Source: Myxococcales bacterium (GTDB lineage: Bacteria; Myxococcota; Bradymonadia; UBA7976; UBA1532). Taken from it: 5,028 nt of DNA. Position 1 is the stretch's first letter. Each line of letters opens with the position of its first letter. The DNA lies in assembly GCA_020430675.1 (NCBI GenBank), contig JAGQJJ010000369.1, positions 1-5,028 of the forward strand. Reading direction: 5' to 3'. Positions 1-5,028 of the stretch are shown piece by piece. The notes under the pieces were generated by a model. The model made no database searches and was not told where the DNA came from. It was given only the letters and a program-made list of their open reading frames with translations. Both the position numbers and the translations under genes were made by a program.

Positions 1-1889
1 ATGCGCTTTGCCATCTCGCGCTCGAGCCCGAGCAGCGCCTGGGCCTGGTCGCGCACCATCTTGCCGAGCGGGATGCCCGTCCAGTCGCTGACCACCCGGG
101 CGATGACCTCGGGCGTGACCTCGACGTGCAGCAGCGGCTCTTTGCCTTGCAGTTCGCGCAGTTCGGCCAGCGTGGCATGCAGGCGGTCGCGCAGCTCGGC
201 GGCGGTGGGGGGCGGCGGCTCGGCCTCGGCGCCCTCTTCGGCCGCTTCTTCGGCGTCGACATCGGCTGCGGGCTCTTCGGGCGGCTCGGCTTCGCGTTCC
301 TCGGCGGCGCGCAGCTCGCGGCGCAGCTCGACCACCTTGTCGGCGATGGTCTTCTCGTCCATCCACAGGTGGGTCAGCCGCTCGACCTCAAGCTGCGTCA
401 GCGCGATCTCGGCGGCCAGCTCTTCGAGGCGCGCTTCGACCGGCATCGCGCAGTCGGCGGCGTCGCGGGTCAGCGCGTCGCGCTCGCGCTCCAGCGTCTC
501 GACGCGGCGCTCGGCGTCCTCCAGGTCGGCCGGCTTGGCGGTCAGCGCGACGCGCACGCGGGCGGCGGCGGTGTCGACCAGGTCGATGCCCTTGTCGGGC
601 TGCTGCCGCCCCGAGATATAGCGCGAGCCCAGCTCCGAGGCGGCGACCAGCGCGTCGTCGCGGATGATGACCCGATGCGACTCTTCGTACCGGCTGCGCA
701 GCCCGCGCAGCATCACGGTCGTCGCTTCGACGTCGGGCTCGTCCACCTTCACGAGTTGGAACCGCCGCGAGAGCGCCGCGTCCTTCTCGAAGTACTTCTT
801 GTATTCCGACCACGTCGTCGCCGCGACGGTGCGCAGCTCGCCGCGGGCCAGCGCTGGCTTGAGCAGGTTGGCCGCGTCGCTGCCGCCCGCTTTGTTGCCG
901 GCGCCGATCATGGTGTGGGCTTCGTCGATGAACAGCACGATCGGCACCGGCGAGGCCTTGACCTCTTCGATGACCTGCTTCAGCCGGTTCTCGAACTCGC
1001 CCTTCACGCCGGCGCCCGCTTGCAGCAGGCCCATGTCGAGGCCGATCAGCTCGACGTTCTTGAGCACGTCGGGCACGTCCTTGGCCACGATGCGCACCGC
1101 CAGGCCCTCGACCAGCGCCGTCTTGCCGACGCCCGCCTCGCCGACGATGATCGGGTTGTTCTTCCGGCGTCGGGCCAGAATGTCGACCATCTGCCGAATC
1201 TCGCGGTCGCGGCCGAAGACCGGGTCGATCGAGTCCTCGCGGGCGCGCTGGGTGAAGTTCATCGCGTAGCGGCCGAGCGCCGAGCCGTCGCTGGGCCGGC
1301 TGCCGCCGCCGCTGCTGCTGCCGCCGAGGCCCAGGCTGCTGAGCCCTTGCGGCGAGACGCCGGTGCGCTGGGCCACCGCGCCCACCTCGGCGGCCATCTT
1401 GGCCCGCGTCTTCTCGTGGCTCGCGGCGATGATGTCGAAGAGCTGCACGTGCAGCTGGTGCTCGGGGATGCTCTCGATGATGTCCATCCAGCGCGTCTGC
1501 CCGTAGGCCGCCGGATTCTCGCGCAGCGCGACCATCAACACGCCAGAGCGAATCTCGGTGAGCTGGAAGTTCACCGACGCGATCATCCAGGTGCGCTCCA
1601 GCCAGCGGATGAGCAGCGGTGAGAACATCGGGCGCCGCGTGCTGCCGGTGGGCAGCGCGTCCAGCTCTTGCTGAAGCGCCTTCTCGAACCGGCCGATCTC
1701 GATCTCGAAGTAGCTGAAGACGGCCCGCAGATCGCTCTTGGGGTCGTCGACCAGGGCCTGCAGGTAGTGCTCCAGCGTGACCTCGAAGTTCTTGCGGTTC
1801 ACGCAGAGGCTCGCCGCCTCGTTGAGCGCCGTCTTGCAGGTCTCGTCGAGCCGCGAGATCAGGTTCTTCAGGTTGACGTTCTGCGCCAT
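1..1889 (-). CDS. tssH: TssH (ClpV) type VI secretion AAA+ ATPase, N-terminal 629 residues; 3' end outside the window
   Basis: This is the cytosolic hexameric unfoldase that extracts TssC from contracted T6SS sheaths so the subunits can be reused. The frame is open from the ATG at 1889 to the left edge, giving 629 codons plus two bases of about 850-900 in the family. Residues 1-165 form the Clp N-domain that in known ClpV binds the TssC helix. A Gly/Ser linker covers about 186-203. ATPase module 1 has Walker A GEAGVGKT (250-257), pore loop GVKGEFE (294-300) with Val-Lys where ClpB has Tyr, Walker B LFIDEAH (319-325, catalytic Glu323), sensor region AATTWSEYKKYFEKD (356-370) and arginine fingers Arg375/Arg376. 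AATTWSEYKKYF and the pore loop are typical of ClpV rather than ClpB. A coiled-coil middle region spans about 450-590, and SDWTGIPLGK (601-610) opens module 2, whose Walker A is off-window. The frame stays open upstream, but the ATG matches the usual family N-terminus; GAGGG lies 10 bases before it, a slightly distant ribosome site. The gene diverges from its right-hand neighbour. Confidence 0.96.
   Translation of the reverse strand, partial: MAQNVNLKNLISRLDETCKTALNEAASLCVNRKNFEVTLEHYLQALVDDPKSDLRAVFSYFEIEIGRFEKALQQELDALPTGSTRRPMFSPLLIRWLERTWMIASVNFQLTEIRSGVLMVALRENPAAYGQTRWMDIIESIPEHQLHVQLFDIIAASHEKTRAKMAAEVGAVAQRTGVSPQGLSSLGLGGSSSGGGSRPSDGSALGRYAMNFTQRAREDSIDPVFGRDREIRQMVDILARRRKNNPIIVGEAGVGKTALVEGLAVRIVAKDVPDVLKNVELIGLDMGLLQAGAGVKGEFENRLKQVIEEVKASPVPIVLFIDEAHTMIGAGNKAGGSDAANLLKPALARGELRTVAATTWSEYKKYFEKDAALSRRFQLVKVDEPDVEATTVMLRGLRSRYEESHRVIIRDDALVAASELGSRYISGRQQPDKGIDLVDTAAARVRVALTAKPADLEDAERRVETLERERDALTRDAADCAMPVEARLEELAAEIALTQLEVERLTHLWMDEKTIADKVVELRRELRAAEEREAEPPEEPAADVDAEEAAEEGAEAEPPPPTAAELRDRLHATLAELRELQGKEPLLHVEVTPEVIARVVSDWTGIPLGKMVRDQAQALLGLEREMAKR
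201..305 (-). other. Acidic Pro/Glu/Ala-rich insert in the TssH middle region
   Basis: These codons encode TssH residues about 529-563, a segment dominated by Glu, Ala and Pro that contains EPPEEP (535-540) and a run of four prolines (558-561), with almost no hydrophobic residues. It sits between two charged helical stretches, the coiled coil at about 450-528 and the helix at about 563-582, just before the second ATPase module begins. It is probably a disordered, surface-exposed linker. This part of ClpV is known to vary in length between species; a role for the acidic stretch is not established. Confidence 0.65.
1299..1325 (-). repeat. GGC/AGC triplet repeat coding the TssH Gly/Ser linker
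   Basis: Read on the minus strand, this is a tandem run of GGC and AGC codons encoding GGSSSGGGS (residues 189-197), between the N-domain and the first ATPase module of TssH. Each residue type uses a single codon, so the DNA is a true triplet repeat (two GGC, three AGC, three GGC, one AGC) rather than only a low-complexity peptide. Flexible linkers here are expected in Clp-type ATPases, because the N-domain must move relative to the ring. Such repeats can change length by in-frame slippage without breaking the gene. Confidence 0.8.
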
Positions 1890-2001
1890 CTGGGGTCCGC
1901 CCTCGGTCGTGTTCTCCGGGGGCGAACATAGACCACGGCGACGGGCAGGGGAAGCCCAAGGCGGGGCGGCGATTCCCATTGACCCGCAGGGGGGGCGGGC
2001 C

Positions 2002-2013
2002 CACCCTCGGGTG
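2002..2013. repeat. Short inverted repeat CACCC-TC-GGGTG ahead of the hydrolase gene
   Basis: Two perfect 5-base arms, CACCC (2002-2006) and GGGTG (2009-2013), are separated by TC. The repeat lies just upstream of the ribosome binding site at 2024-2028. It could be half of an operator, or in mRNA a small stem closed by a CTCG loop. In DNA this GC-rich a repeat of this size can occur by chance, so function is only a possibility. Confidence 0.25.
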
Positions 2014-2023
2014 TTCCCCGCGC

Positions 2024-2028
2024 GAGAG
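2024..2028 (+). promoter_or_regulatory. Ribosome binding site (GAGAG) that decides the hydrolase start
   Basis: Three in-frame ATGs occur at 2029, 2035 and 2041. GAGAG abuts the first, lies 6 bases before the second and 12 before the third. The second ATG (2035) has the best spacing and was chosen as the start. The alternatives change the N-terminus by only two residues either way. Confidence 0.5.
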
Positions 2029-2034
2029 ATGCCG

Positions 2035-3087
2035 ATGACCATGCCCTTGTTGCCCGAGTTCCCCACCGCGGTGGTGGCCGACCGGCTCGACCTCGCCTCG
2101 CTGCCGGACGGGCGGGTGAGCCGGCTGCTGATGGAGATCATGCACGACGGCCTCGGCCGCGCGATGCGCCTGCCGATCCTGGTCGCCCGCGGCGCGCGTC
2201 CCGGACCTGTCTTCGGGCTGACCGCGGTGGTGCACGGCAACGAGCTCAACGGCGTGCCGGTCATCCACCGCCTGTTCGAGCGCATCGATCCACACCAGCT
2301 TCGCGGCACGCTGGTCGGGGTGGTGGTGGTCAACCTGCCCGGCTACCTCAACCACCGGCGGTACTTCGACCAGGTCGATCTGAACCACCAGTTCCCGGGT
2401 CGCGAGGATGGCTCCTCTGCGCAGGTTTATGCTCACCGGCTGGTGGATCGCGTGCTGCGGCACTTCGACTATGTGGTCGACATGCACACCGCGAGCTTCG
2501 GTCACGAGAACTCGCTGTACATCCGCGCCGACATGAAAAACGAGATGGCGCGTCGCATGGCGCTCTTGCAGCGGCCGCAGATCATCCTCGATGACCCGCC
2601 CTCGGACCGCACGCTGCGGGGCTACGCCGACGAGCTGGGCATTCCGGCGATCACGGTCGAGATCGGCAATCCGCATCGGTTTCAGGCCGAGTACATCCGG
2701 CGCTCGCTCGCCGGTCTGCGCGCGGTGCTCGCCGAGGTGCGCATGGTGCCGCGGCGCAAGCCGATCGAGGTGCCCAAGGCCATCACCTGCAGCAGTTCGC
2801 AGTGGCTGTACACCGATCACGGCGGGCTGCTGGAGGTCTTCCCGAGCGTCACCCACATGGTCGAAGAGGGCGAGGTCATCGCGCGCCTCACCAATATCTT
2901 CGGCGACGTGTTGCGCGAGTACCGCGCGCCGACGGGCGGCGTGATCATCGGCAAGAGCGTGGATCCAGTCGCCGAGACCGGCGCGCGCATCGTGCACCTT
3001 GGGCGGGTGATCCAGCTGCCCGATGAGGCCCATGAGCAGAATCCATATGACTCGCTGGTCGACGGGCCGGCGGCGGAGGGTCAGTGA
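2035..3087 (+). CDS. Zinc hydrolase of the succinylglutamate desuccinylase/aspartoacylase (AstE/AspA) family
   Basis: A predicted cytosolic 350-residue metallohydrolase with the M14-type fold; known members cleave the amide bond of N-acyl amino acids such as N-acetylaspartate or N-succinylglutamate. The zinc ligands appear as VVHGNE (His67, Glu70) and DMHTA (His151), and the general base as ITVEIGN (Glu209). NLPGYLN (100-106), RRYFDQVDLNHQFPG (108-122) and SLYIRADM (160-167) match the family's substrate-pocket strands. Residues about 245-330 form the usual C-terminal beta-rich domain with a biotinyl-like pattern (EEGEVIARL, YRAPTGGVI). There is no signal peptide or membrane segment. Family enzymes usually carry DLNR, but here the residue is His118, so the acyl-amino-acid preference may differ. 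No arginine succinyltransferase pathway genes are nearby, which argues against AstE itself. The stop overlaps the start of the ATP-grasp gene (TGATG), indicating a translationally coupled operon. Family assignment is firm; the substrate is unknown. Confidence 0.9.
   Translation: MTMPLLPEFPTAVVADRLDLASLPDGRVSRLLMEIMHDGLGRAMRLPILVARGARPGPVFGLTAVVHGNELNGVPVIHRLFERIDPHQLRGTLVGVVVVNLPGYLNHRRYFDQVDLNHQFPGREDGSSAQVYAHRLVDRVLRHFDYVVDMHTASFGHENSLYIRADMKNEMARRMALLQRPQIILDDPPSDRTLRGYADELGIPAITVEIGNPHRFQAEYIRRSLAGLRAVLAEVRMVPRRKPIEVPKAITCSSSQWLYTDHGGLLEVFPSVTHMVEEGEVIARLTNIFGDVLREYRAPTGGVIIGKSVDPVAETGARIVHLGRVIQLPDEAHEQNPYDSLVDGPAAEGQ
3075..3079 (+). promoter_or_regulatory. Strong ribosome binding site (GGAGG) for the ATP-grasp gene
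   Basis: GGAGG lies inside the last codons of the hydrolase gene, 7 bases before the ATG at 3087 and only 4 before an in-frame GTG at 3084. The spacing favours the ATG, which overlaps the upstream TGA by one base. The arrangement supports both independent initiation and coupling with the upstream gene. Confidence 0.75.
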
Positions 3088-4079
3088 TGCGGATCGCCTT
3101 TCTGGTGAACCACGACGTTGAGCTGCGCGCCCGGCAGACGACCAGCATGTTGATGCGCGCGGCGCTCGAACGCGGGCACGAGGCATTTGTCTTCGGCGTG
3201 GTCGACCTGACGATGCGGTCGGACCGCACGGTGACCGGCGTGGGCCGCCGGCTTGAGCGCGCCGATGACGTCTCATCGATGCTGGCGAAGCTGATGGCGG
3301 CGCCGCGCCAGGTGGTCGAGCTGAGCGGCTTCGACGTGCTGCTCGCGCGCACCAGCCCCGGCCGCGACCAGCAGCGCGCCTGGGCCCACGACACGGCGCT
3401 GCATTTCTGTCGGCTGCTGCGCGAGCAGGGCGTGGTCGTGCTCAACGATCCCGACGGGCTCGCCCGCGCGGCGACCAAGATGTACCTCAGCTTCTTGCAC
3501 GAAGAGGCCAGCCCCGAGACGGTGATCAGCCGCGACCCGGCGGTGCTCAAGGCCTATGTGACCGGGCGCACCGAGCCCACGGTGCTCAAGCCGCTGCTCG
3601 GCACGCGCGGCACGGACGTCTTTCTGCTGCGGCCCGACGAGGTCACCAATCTCAACCAGATCATCGACGTGCTGACGCGCGACGGCTACGCGATGGCGCA
3701 GTCGTACATGCCCGAGGCGGTCAATGGCGATACGCGCGTGCTGCTGCTCGAAGGCGAGCCGCTGATGATCGGCGAGCACGCGGCGGCCATCCGGCGCATT
3801 CCCGGTGGTGGCGATTTTCGCAGCAACGTGCACGTGGGCGGCACCGCGGCGCCGGGTTTCCTCAACGACGCCGCGCGGCGCATCGCCGCGAACATCGGTC
3901 CGCGGTTGCGCGCCGACGGGCTGTTCCTGGTGGGCATGGACCTCGTCGGCCAGCGCATGGTCGAGCTGAACGTCTTCAGCACCGGCGGTCTGCACGACGC
4001 CGAGATCAACTGCGGGGTCAGCTTCACCGGGCGCATCATCGAGGCGGTGGAGGCCCGCGTCGCCAGGCGCGGGGCCTGA
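3087..4079 (+). CDS. ATP-grasp amide ligase resembling glutathione synthetase (GshB/RimK superfamily)
   Basis: A predicted cytosolic 330-residue ligase, close in length to E. coli GshB (316). ATP-grasp enzymes activate a carboxylate as an acyl-phosphate and join it to an amine. Residues 1-120 form the pre-ATP-grasp domain (MRIAFLVNHD, then FDVLLARTSPGRD at 82-94, aligning with the GshB DVILMRKDPP region). The ATP-binding part shows Lys131, VLKPL (166-170, Lys168), a glycine loop LGTRGTDVF (171-179), and AQSYMPEAVNGDTRVLLL (204-221). RRIPGGGDFRSNVHVGG (236-252) corresponds to the GshB segment RIPQGGETRGNLAAGG. Metal ligands are predicted at Asp285 (GMDLVG), Glu293 and Asn295 (VELNVF). Two places differ from E. 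coli GshB: its DGMGG loop is LGTRG here, and the TSPT that follows EINV is FSTGG. The gene is coupled to the hydrolase upstream and no gshA is in the window. Glutathione synthetase is the closest guess, but a different dipeptide or amide product is possible. Confidence 0.88.
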   Translation: MRIAFLVNHDVELRARQTTSMLMRAALERGHEAFVFGVVDLTMRSDRTVTGVGRRLERADDVSSMLAKLMAAPRQVVELSGFDVLLARTSPGRDQQRAWAHDTALHFCRLLREQGVVVLNDPDGLARAATKMYLSFLHEEASPETVISRDPAVLKAYVTGRTEPTVLKPLLGTRGTDVFLLRPDEVTNLNQIIDVLTRDGYAMAQSYMPEAVNGDTRVLLLEGEPLMIGEHAAAIRRIPGGGDFRSNVHVGGTAAPGFLNDAARRIAANIGPRLRADGLFLVGMDLVGQRMVELNVFSTGGLHDAEINCGVSFTGRIIEAVEARVARRGA

Positions 4080-4103
4080 GCGCGGTCAGACCAGGGGCAG
4101 GCC
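4073..4103. terminator. Weak inverted repeat spanning the convergent stops; possible bidirectional terminator
   Basis: GGCCTG (4073-4078) and CAGGCC (4098-4103) are perfect 6-base arms separated by 19 bases that include both stop codons; inside them CTGA (4076-4079) and TCAG (4086-4089) form an alternative short stem. The two convergent genes are separated by only six bases (4080-4085), so any terminator must overlap coding sequence. No T-run follows on either strand, so an intrinsic terminator is not well supported. Confidence 0.2.
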
Positions 4104-5000
4104 GCTGCGGGGCTCTTCAATGCCCTGCGGATCCTCGTGGATGAGCACATCGGCCCGCGGGAAGGCCGCGCGCAGCGACTCTTCGACCGCCGTCGCCACC
4201 GTATGCGCCTCGCGCAGTGGCATGCTGCCGTCAAGCTCGAGGTGAAGCTGGATGAAGACCTGGGGCCCCGAGCGCCGGGTGCGCAGGTCGTGCAGGTCGC
4301 GCACGCGCGGCTCGGCCCGCACCAGCGCGATGATGCGCTCGCGCTCGTCTTCGGGCAGTTCGCGGTCCATCAGCATGTCGAGCGCCTTGCGGGCGATCTG
4401 CGCCGCGCTGACCAGGATGTAGACGGCGAGCAGCGCGGTGATGATCGGATCGGCGCGCAGCCAGCCGAACTCGGTCGAGAGCCACAACGCCAGGATGACC
4501 GCCGCGTTGGTGAGCAGATCGGTCACGTAGTGCAGCGCATCTGCTTCGATGGCCATCGAATTGGTGTGGCGCATCACGTGCCGCTGAAAGAGCACCAGCG
4601 CCGCGGTGGCCGCGATCGAGCCCACCATCACCCAGATGCCGACGGCCCCGTGCTCCAGCGGCGTCGGCGTGATGAGGCGCCGGGCGGCCTGAAAGACCAG
4701 AAAAAACGCCGAGCCGGCGATGAAAGCCGCCTGCGCCAGCGCGGCGAGCGCCTCGATCTTGCCGTGGCCGAAGCGATGCTCCGAGTCGGCCGGCGTGCGC
4801 GCGTGGTGCACGGCCAGCAGGTTCAGCGTCGAGGCGCCGATGTCGAGCAGCGAGTCGACCAGGCTCGAGAGCATGGCGATCGAGTCGGTGAAGAACCACG
4901 CGGCGAGCTTGGCGATGATCAGCACGCCCGCGGTGGCCACCGAGGCGATGGCGGCGAGGCGCACCAGCCGGTCGTCTGCGCGTATCTGGGGCGGCGGCAC
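4086..5000 (-). CDS. fieF: FieF/YiiP-type cation diffusion facilitator (Fe2+/Zn2+ efflux)
   Basis: An inner-membrane CDF antiporter of 304 residues (YiiP is 300) that exports divalent metal, typically Zn2+ or Fe2+, in exchange for protons. Six membrane segments can be placed at about 12-35, 41-64, 82-104, 117-138, 155-175 and 183-203, followed by a cytosolic metal-binding domain to about 292. All YiiP metal ligands are present by eye alignment: transport site Asp49, Asp53 (SLVDSLLDI), His157 and Asp161 (LHYVTDLL); second site Asp72, His75 and His79 (DSEHRFGHGK); cytosolic site His237, His253, His266, His288 and Asp290. HDLRTRRSGP and IHEDP are near-identical to YiiP. The Asp-Asp/His-Asp transport site fits Zn/Fe/Cd selectivity. 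The proposed start is GTG at 5000 with no clear ribosome site, and the frame stays open to the right edge, so the true start may lie outside the window. The gene converges on the ATP-grasp gene with six bases between stops. Confidence 0.93.
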   Translation of the reverse strand: MPPPQIRADDRLVRLAAIASVATAGVLIIAKLAAWFFTDSIAMLSSLVDSLLDIGASTLNLLAVHHARTPADSEHRFGHGKIEALAALAQAAFIAGSAFFLVFQAARRLITPTPLEHGAVGIWVMVGSIAATAALVLFQRHVMRHTNSMAIEADALHYVTDLLTNAAVILALWLSTEFGWLRADPIITALLAVYILVSAAQIARKALDMLMDRELPEDERERIIALVRAEPRVRDLHDLRTRRSGPQVFIQLHLELDGSMPLREAHTVATAVEESLRAAFPRADVLIHEDPQGIEEPRSGLPLV

Positions 5001-5028
5001 GGCTTGGGTCGGGTCGCGAGCTTGCGCA

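Larger units (their letters stand above)
1890..2034. promoter_or_regulatory. Divergent intergenic spacer rich in G-runs, likely to hold both promoters
   Basis: This stretch separates the start of tssH (leftward) from the start of the hydrolase gene (rightward), so it should carry at least the promoter of the bicistron and probably one for tssH. The plus strand is unusually rich in G-runs: 1918-1922, 1943-1945, 1948-1951, 1963-1966, seven Gs at 1989-1995, then 1997-1999 and 2009-2011. No convincing sigma-70 pair was found. TTGACC at 1979-1984 resembles a -35 box but has no -10 box at proper spacing, and the minus-strand TATGTT (1925-1930) resembles a -10 box without a good -35. No small gene is evident. 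Confidence 0.5.

Noticed and set aside
126..1622. A 498-codon plus-strand open frame antisense to tssH
   Set aside because: It has no recognisable motif and is Ala/Leu/Arg/His-rich. The minus-strand tssH has continuous family motifs over the same bases.
1925..1953. Minus-strand TATGTT as -10 box for tssH
   Set aside because: It matches only four of six bases and the expected -35 position is C-rich with no good match.
1979..2007. Sigma-70 promoter with TTGACC as -35 for the bicistron
   Set aside because: The position 17 bases downstream reads CACCCT, which is not a credible -10 box.
1777..2034. N-terminal extension of the hydrolase by about 86 codons
   Set aside because: The extension runs antisense through the tssH start and the G-rich spacer and has no family match; a spaced ribosome site supports the start at 2035.
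3084..3086. GTG as start of the ATP-grasp gene
   Set aside because: It is one codon upstream of the ATG at 3087 and only 4 bases from GGAGG; the ATG spacing of 7 bases is better.
2035..3087. Calling the hydrolase astE or aspA
   Set aside because: The family fits, but no AST pathway genes are present and a substrate-side residue (His118) differs, so a specific name would overstate the evidence.
388..3276. A 962-codon open frame on the minus strand crossing tssH, the spacer and the hydrolase gene
   Set aside because: It is out of frame with tssH and antisense to the well-supported hydrolase gene, is extremely rich in Arg, Ala, Gly and His, and has no recognisable domain. It is a shadow caused by high third-position GC.
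2035..4079. The hydrolase or ligase as T6SS effector or immunity proteins
   Set aside because: Neither has a known delivery adaptor, PAAR, VgrG or Hcp fusion or signal peptide, and both look like cytosolic metabolic enzymes.
3273..4234. Minus-strand open frames at 3273-3995 and 3686-4234
   Set aside because: Both are antisense to the ATP-grasp gene, which carries conserved catalytic motifs throughout; their translations look like composition artefacts.
4231..4899. Second minus-strand open frame within fieF
   Set aside because: It is an out-of-frame shadow; only the fieF frame gives membrane segments and the metal ligands.

Overview
The window is a GC-rich (by eye about two thirds G+C), densely coding bacterial segment. 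It holds four protein genes, and nothing in it looks like a mobile element, CRISPR array or RNA gene. Strong GC bias at third codon positions leaves long open frames antisense to, and out of frame with, the real genes; these were discarded. The gene set (type VI secretion ATPase, GshB-like ligase, FieF-type metal exporter) and the base composition suggest a high-GC Gram-negative, perhaps a myxobacterium or another proteobacterium. That placement is inference.

Layout. Bases 1-1889 (minus strand) carry the first 629 codons of tssH/clpV, the AAA+ unfoldase that recycles contracted type VI secretion sheaths. Its C-terminal ATPase module lies beyond the left edge, and any other T6SS genes would also lie that way. 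A G-run-rich divergent spacer of about 145 bases (1890-2034) separates it from a rightward, translationally coupled two-gene unit. The first gene (2035-3087) encodes a zinc hydrolase of the succinylglutamate desuccinylase/aspartoacylase family. The second (3087-4079) encodes an ATP-grasp ligase resembling glutathione synthetase; its ATG overlaps the upstream stop codon by one base. Only six bases later, a leftward gene (4086-5000) encodes a cation diffusion facilitator very close to FieF/YiiP, with every known metal ligand conserved.

How the genes may work together. tssH is probably the edge of a T6SS locus and is transcribed away from the rest. The hydrolase and ligase form a self-contained bicistron: one enzyme is expected to break an amide bond and the other to make one. 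They may therefore salvage, trim or remodel a glutathione-like or N-acylated amino-acid product, but neither substrate can be read from the sequence. A link with the FieF-type exporter through thiol or metal homeostasis is possible; the convergent orientation gives no support for co-expression.

The least ordinary item is the hydrolase plus ATP-grasp pair. Each member keeps its catalytic core but departs from the textbook enzyme at substrate-side positions: His in place of Arg after the DLN motif of the hydrolase, and an altered glycine-rich loop and post-Asn loop in the ligase.
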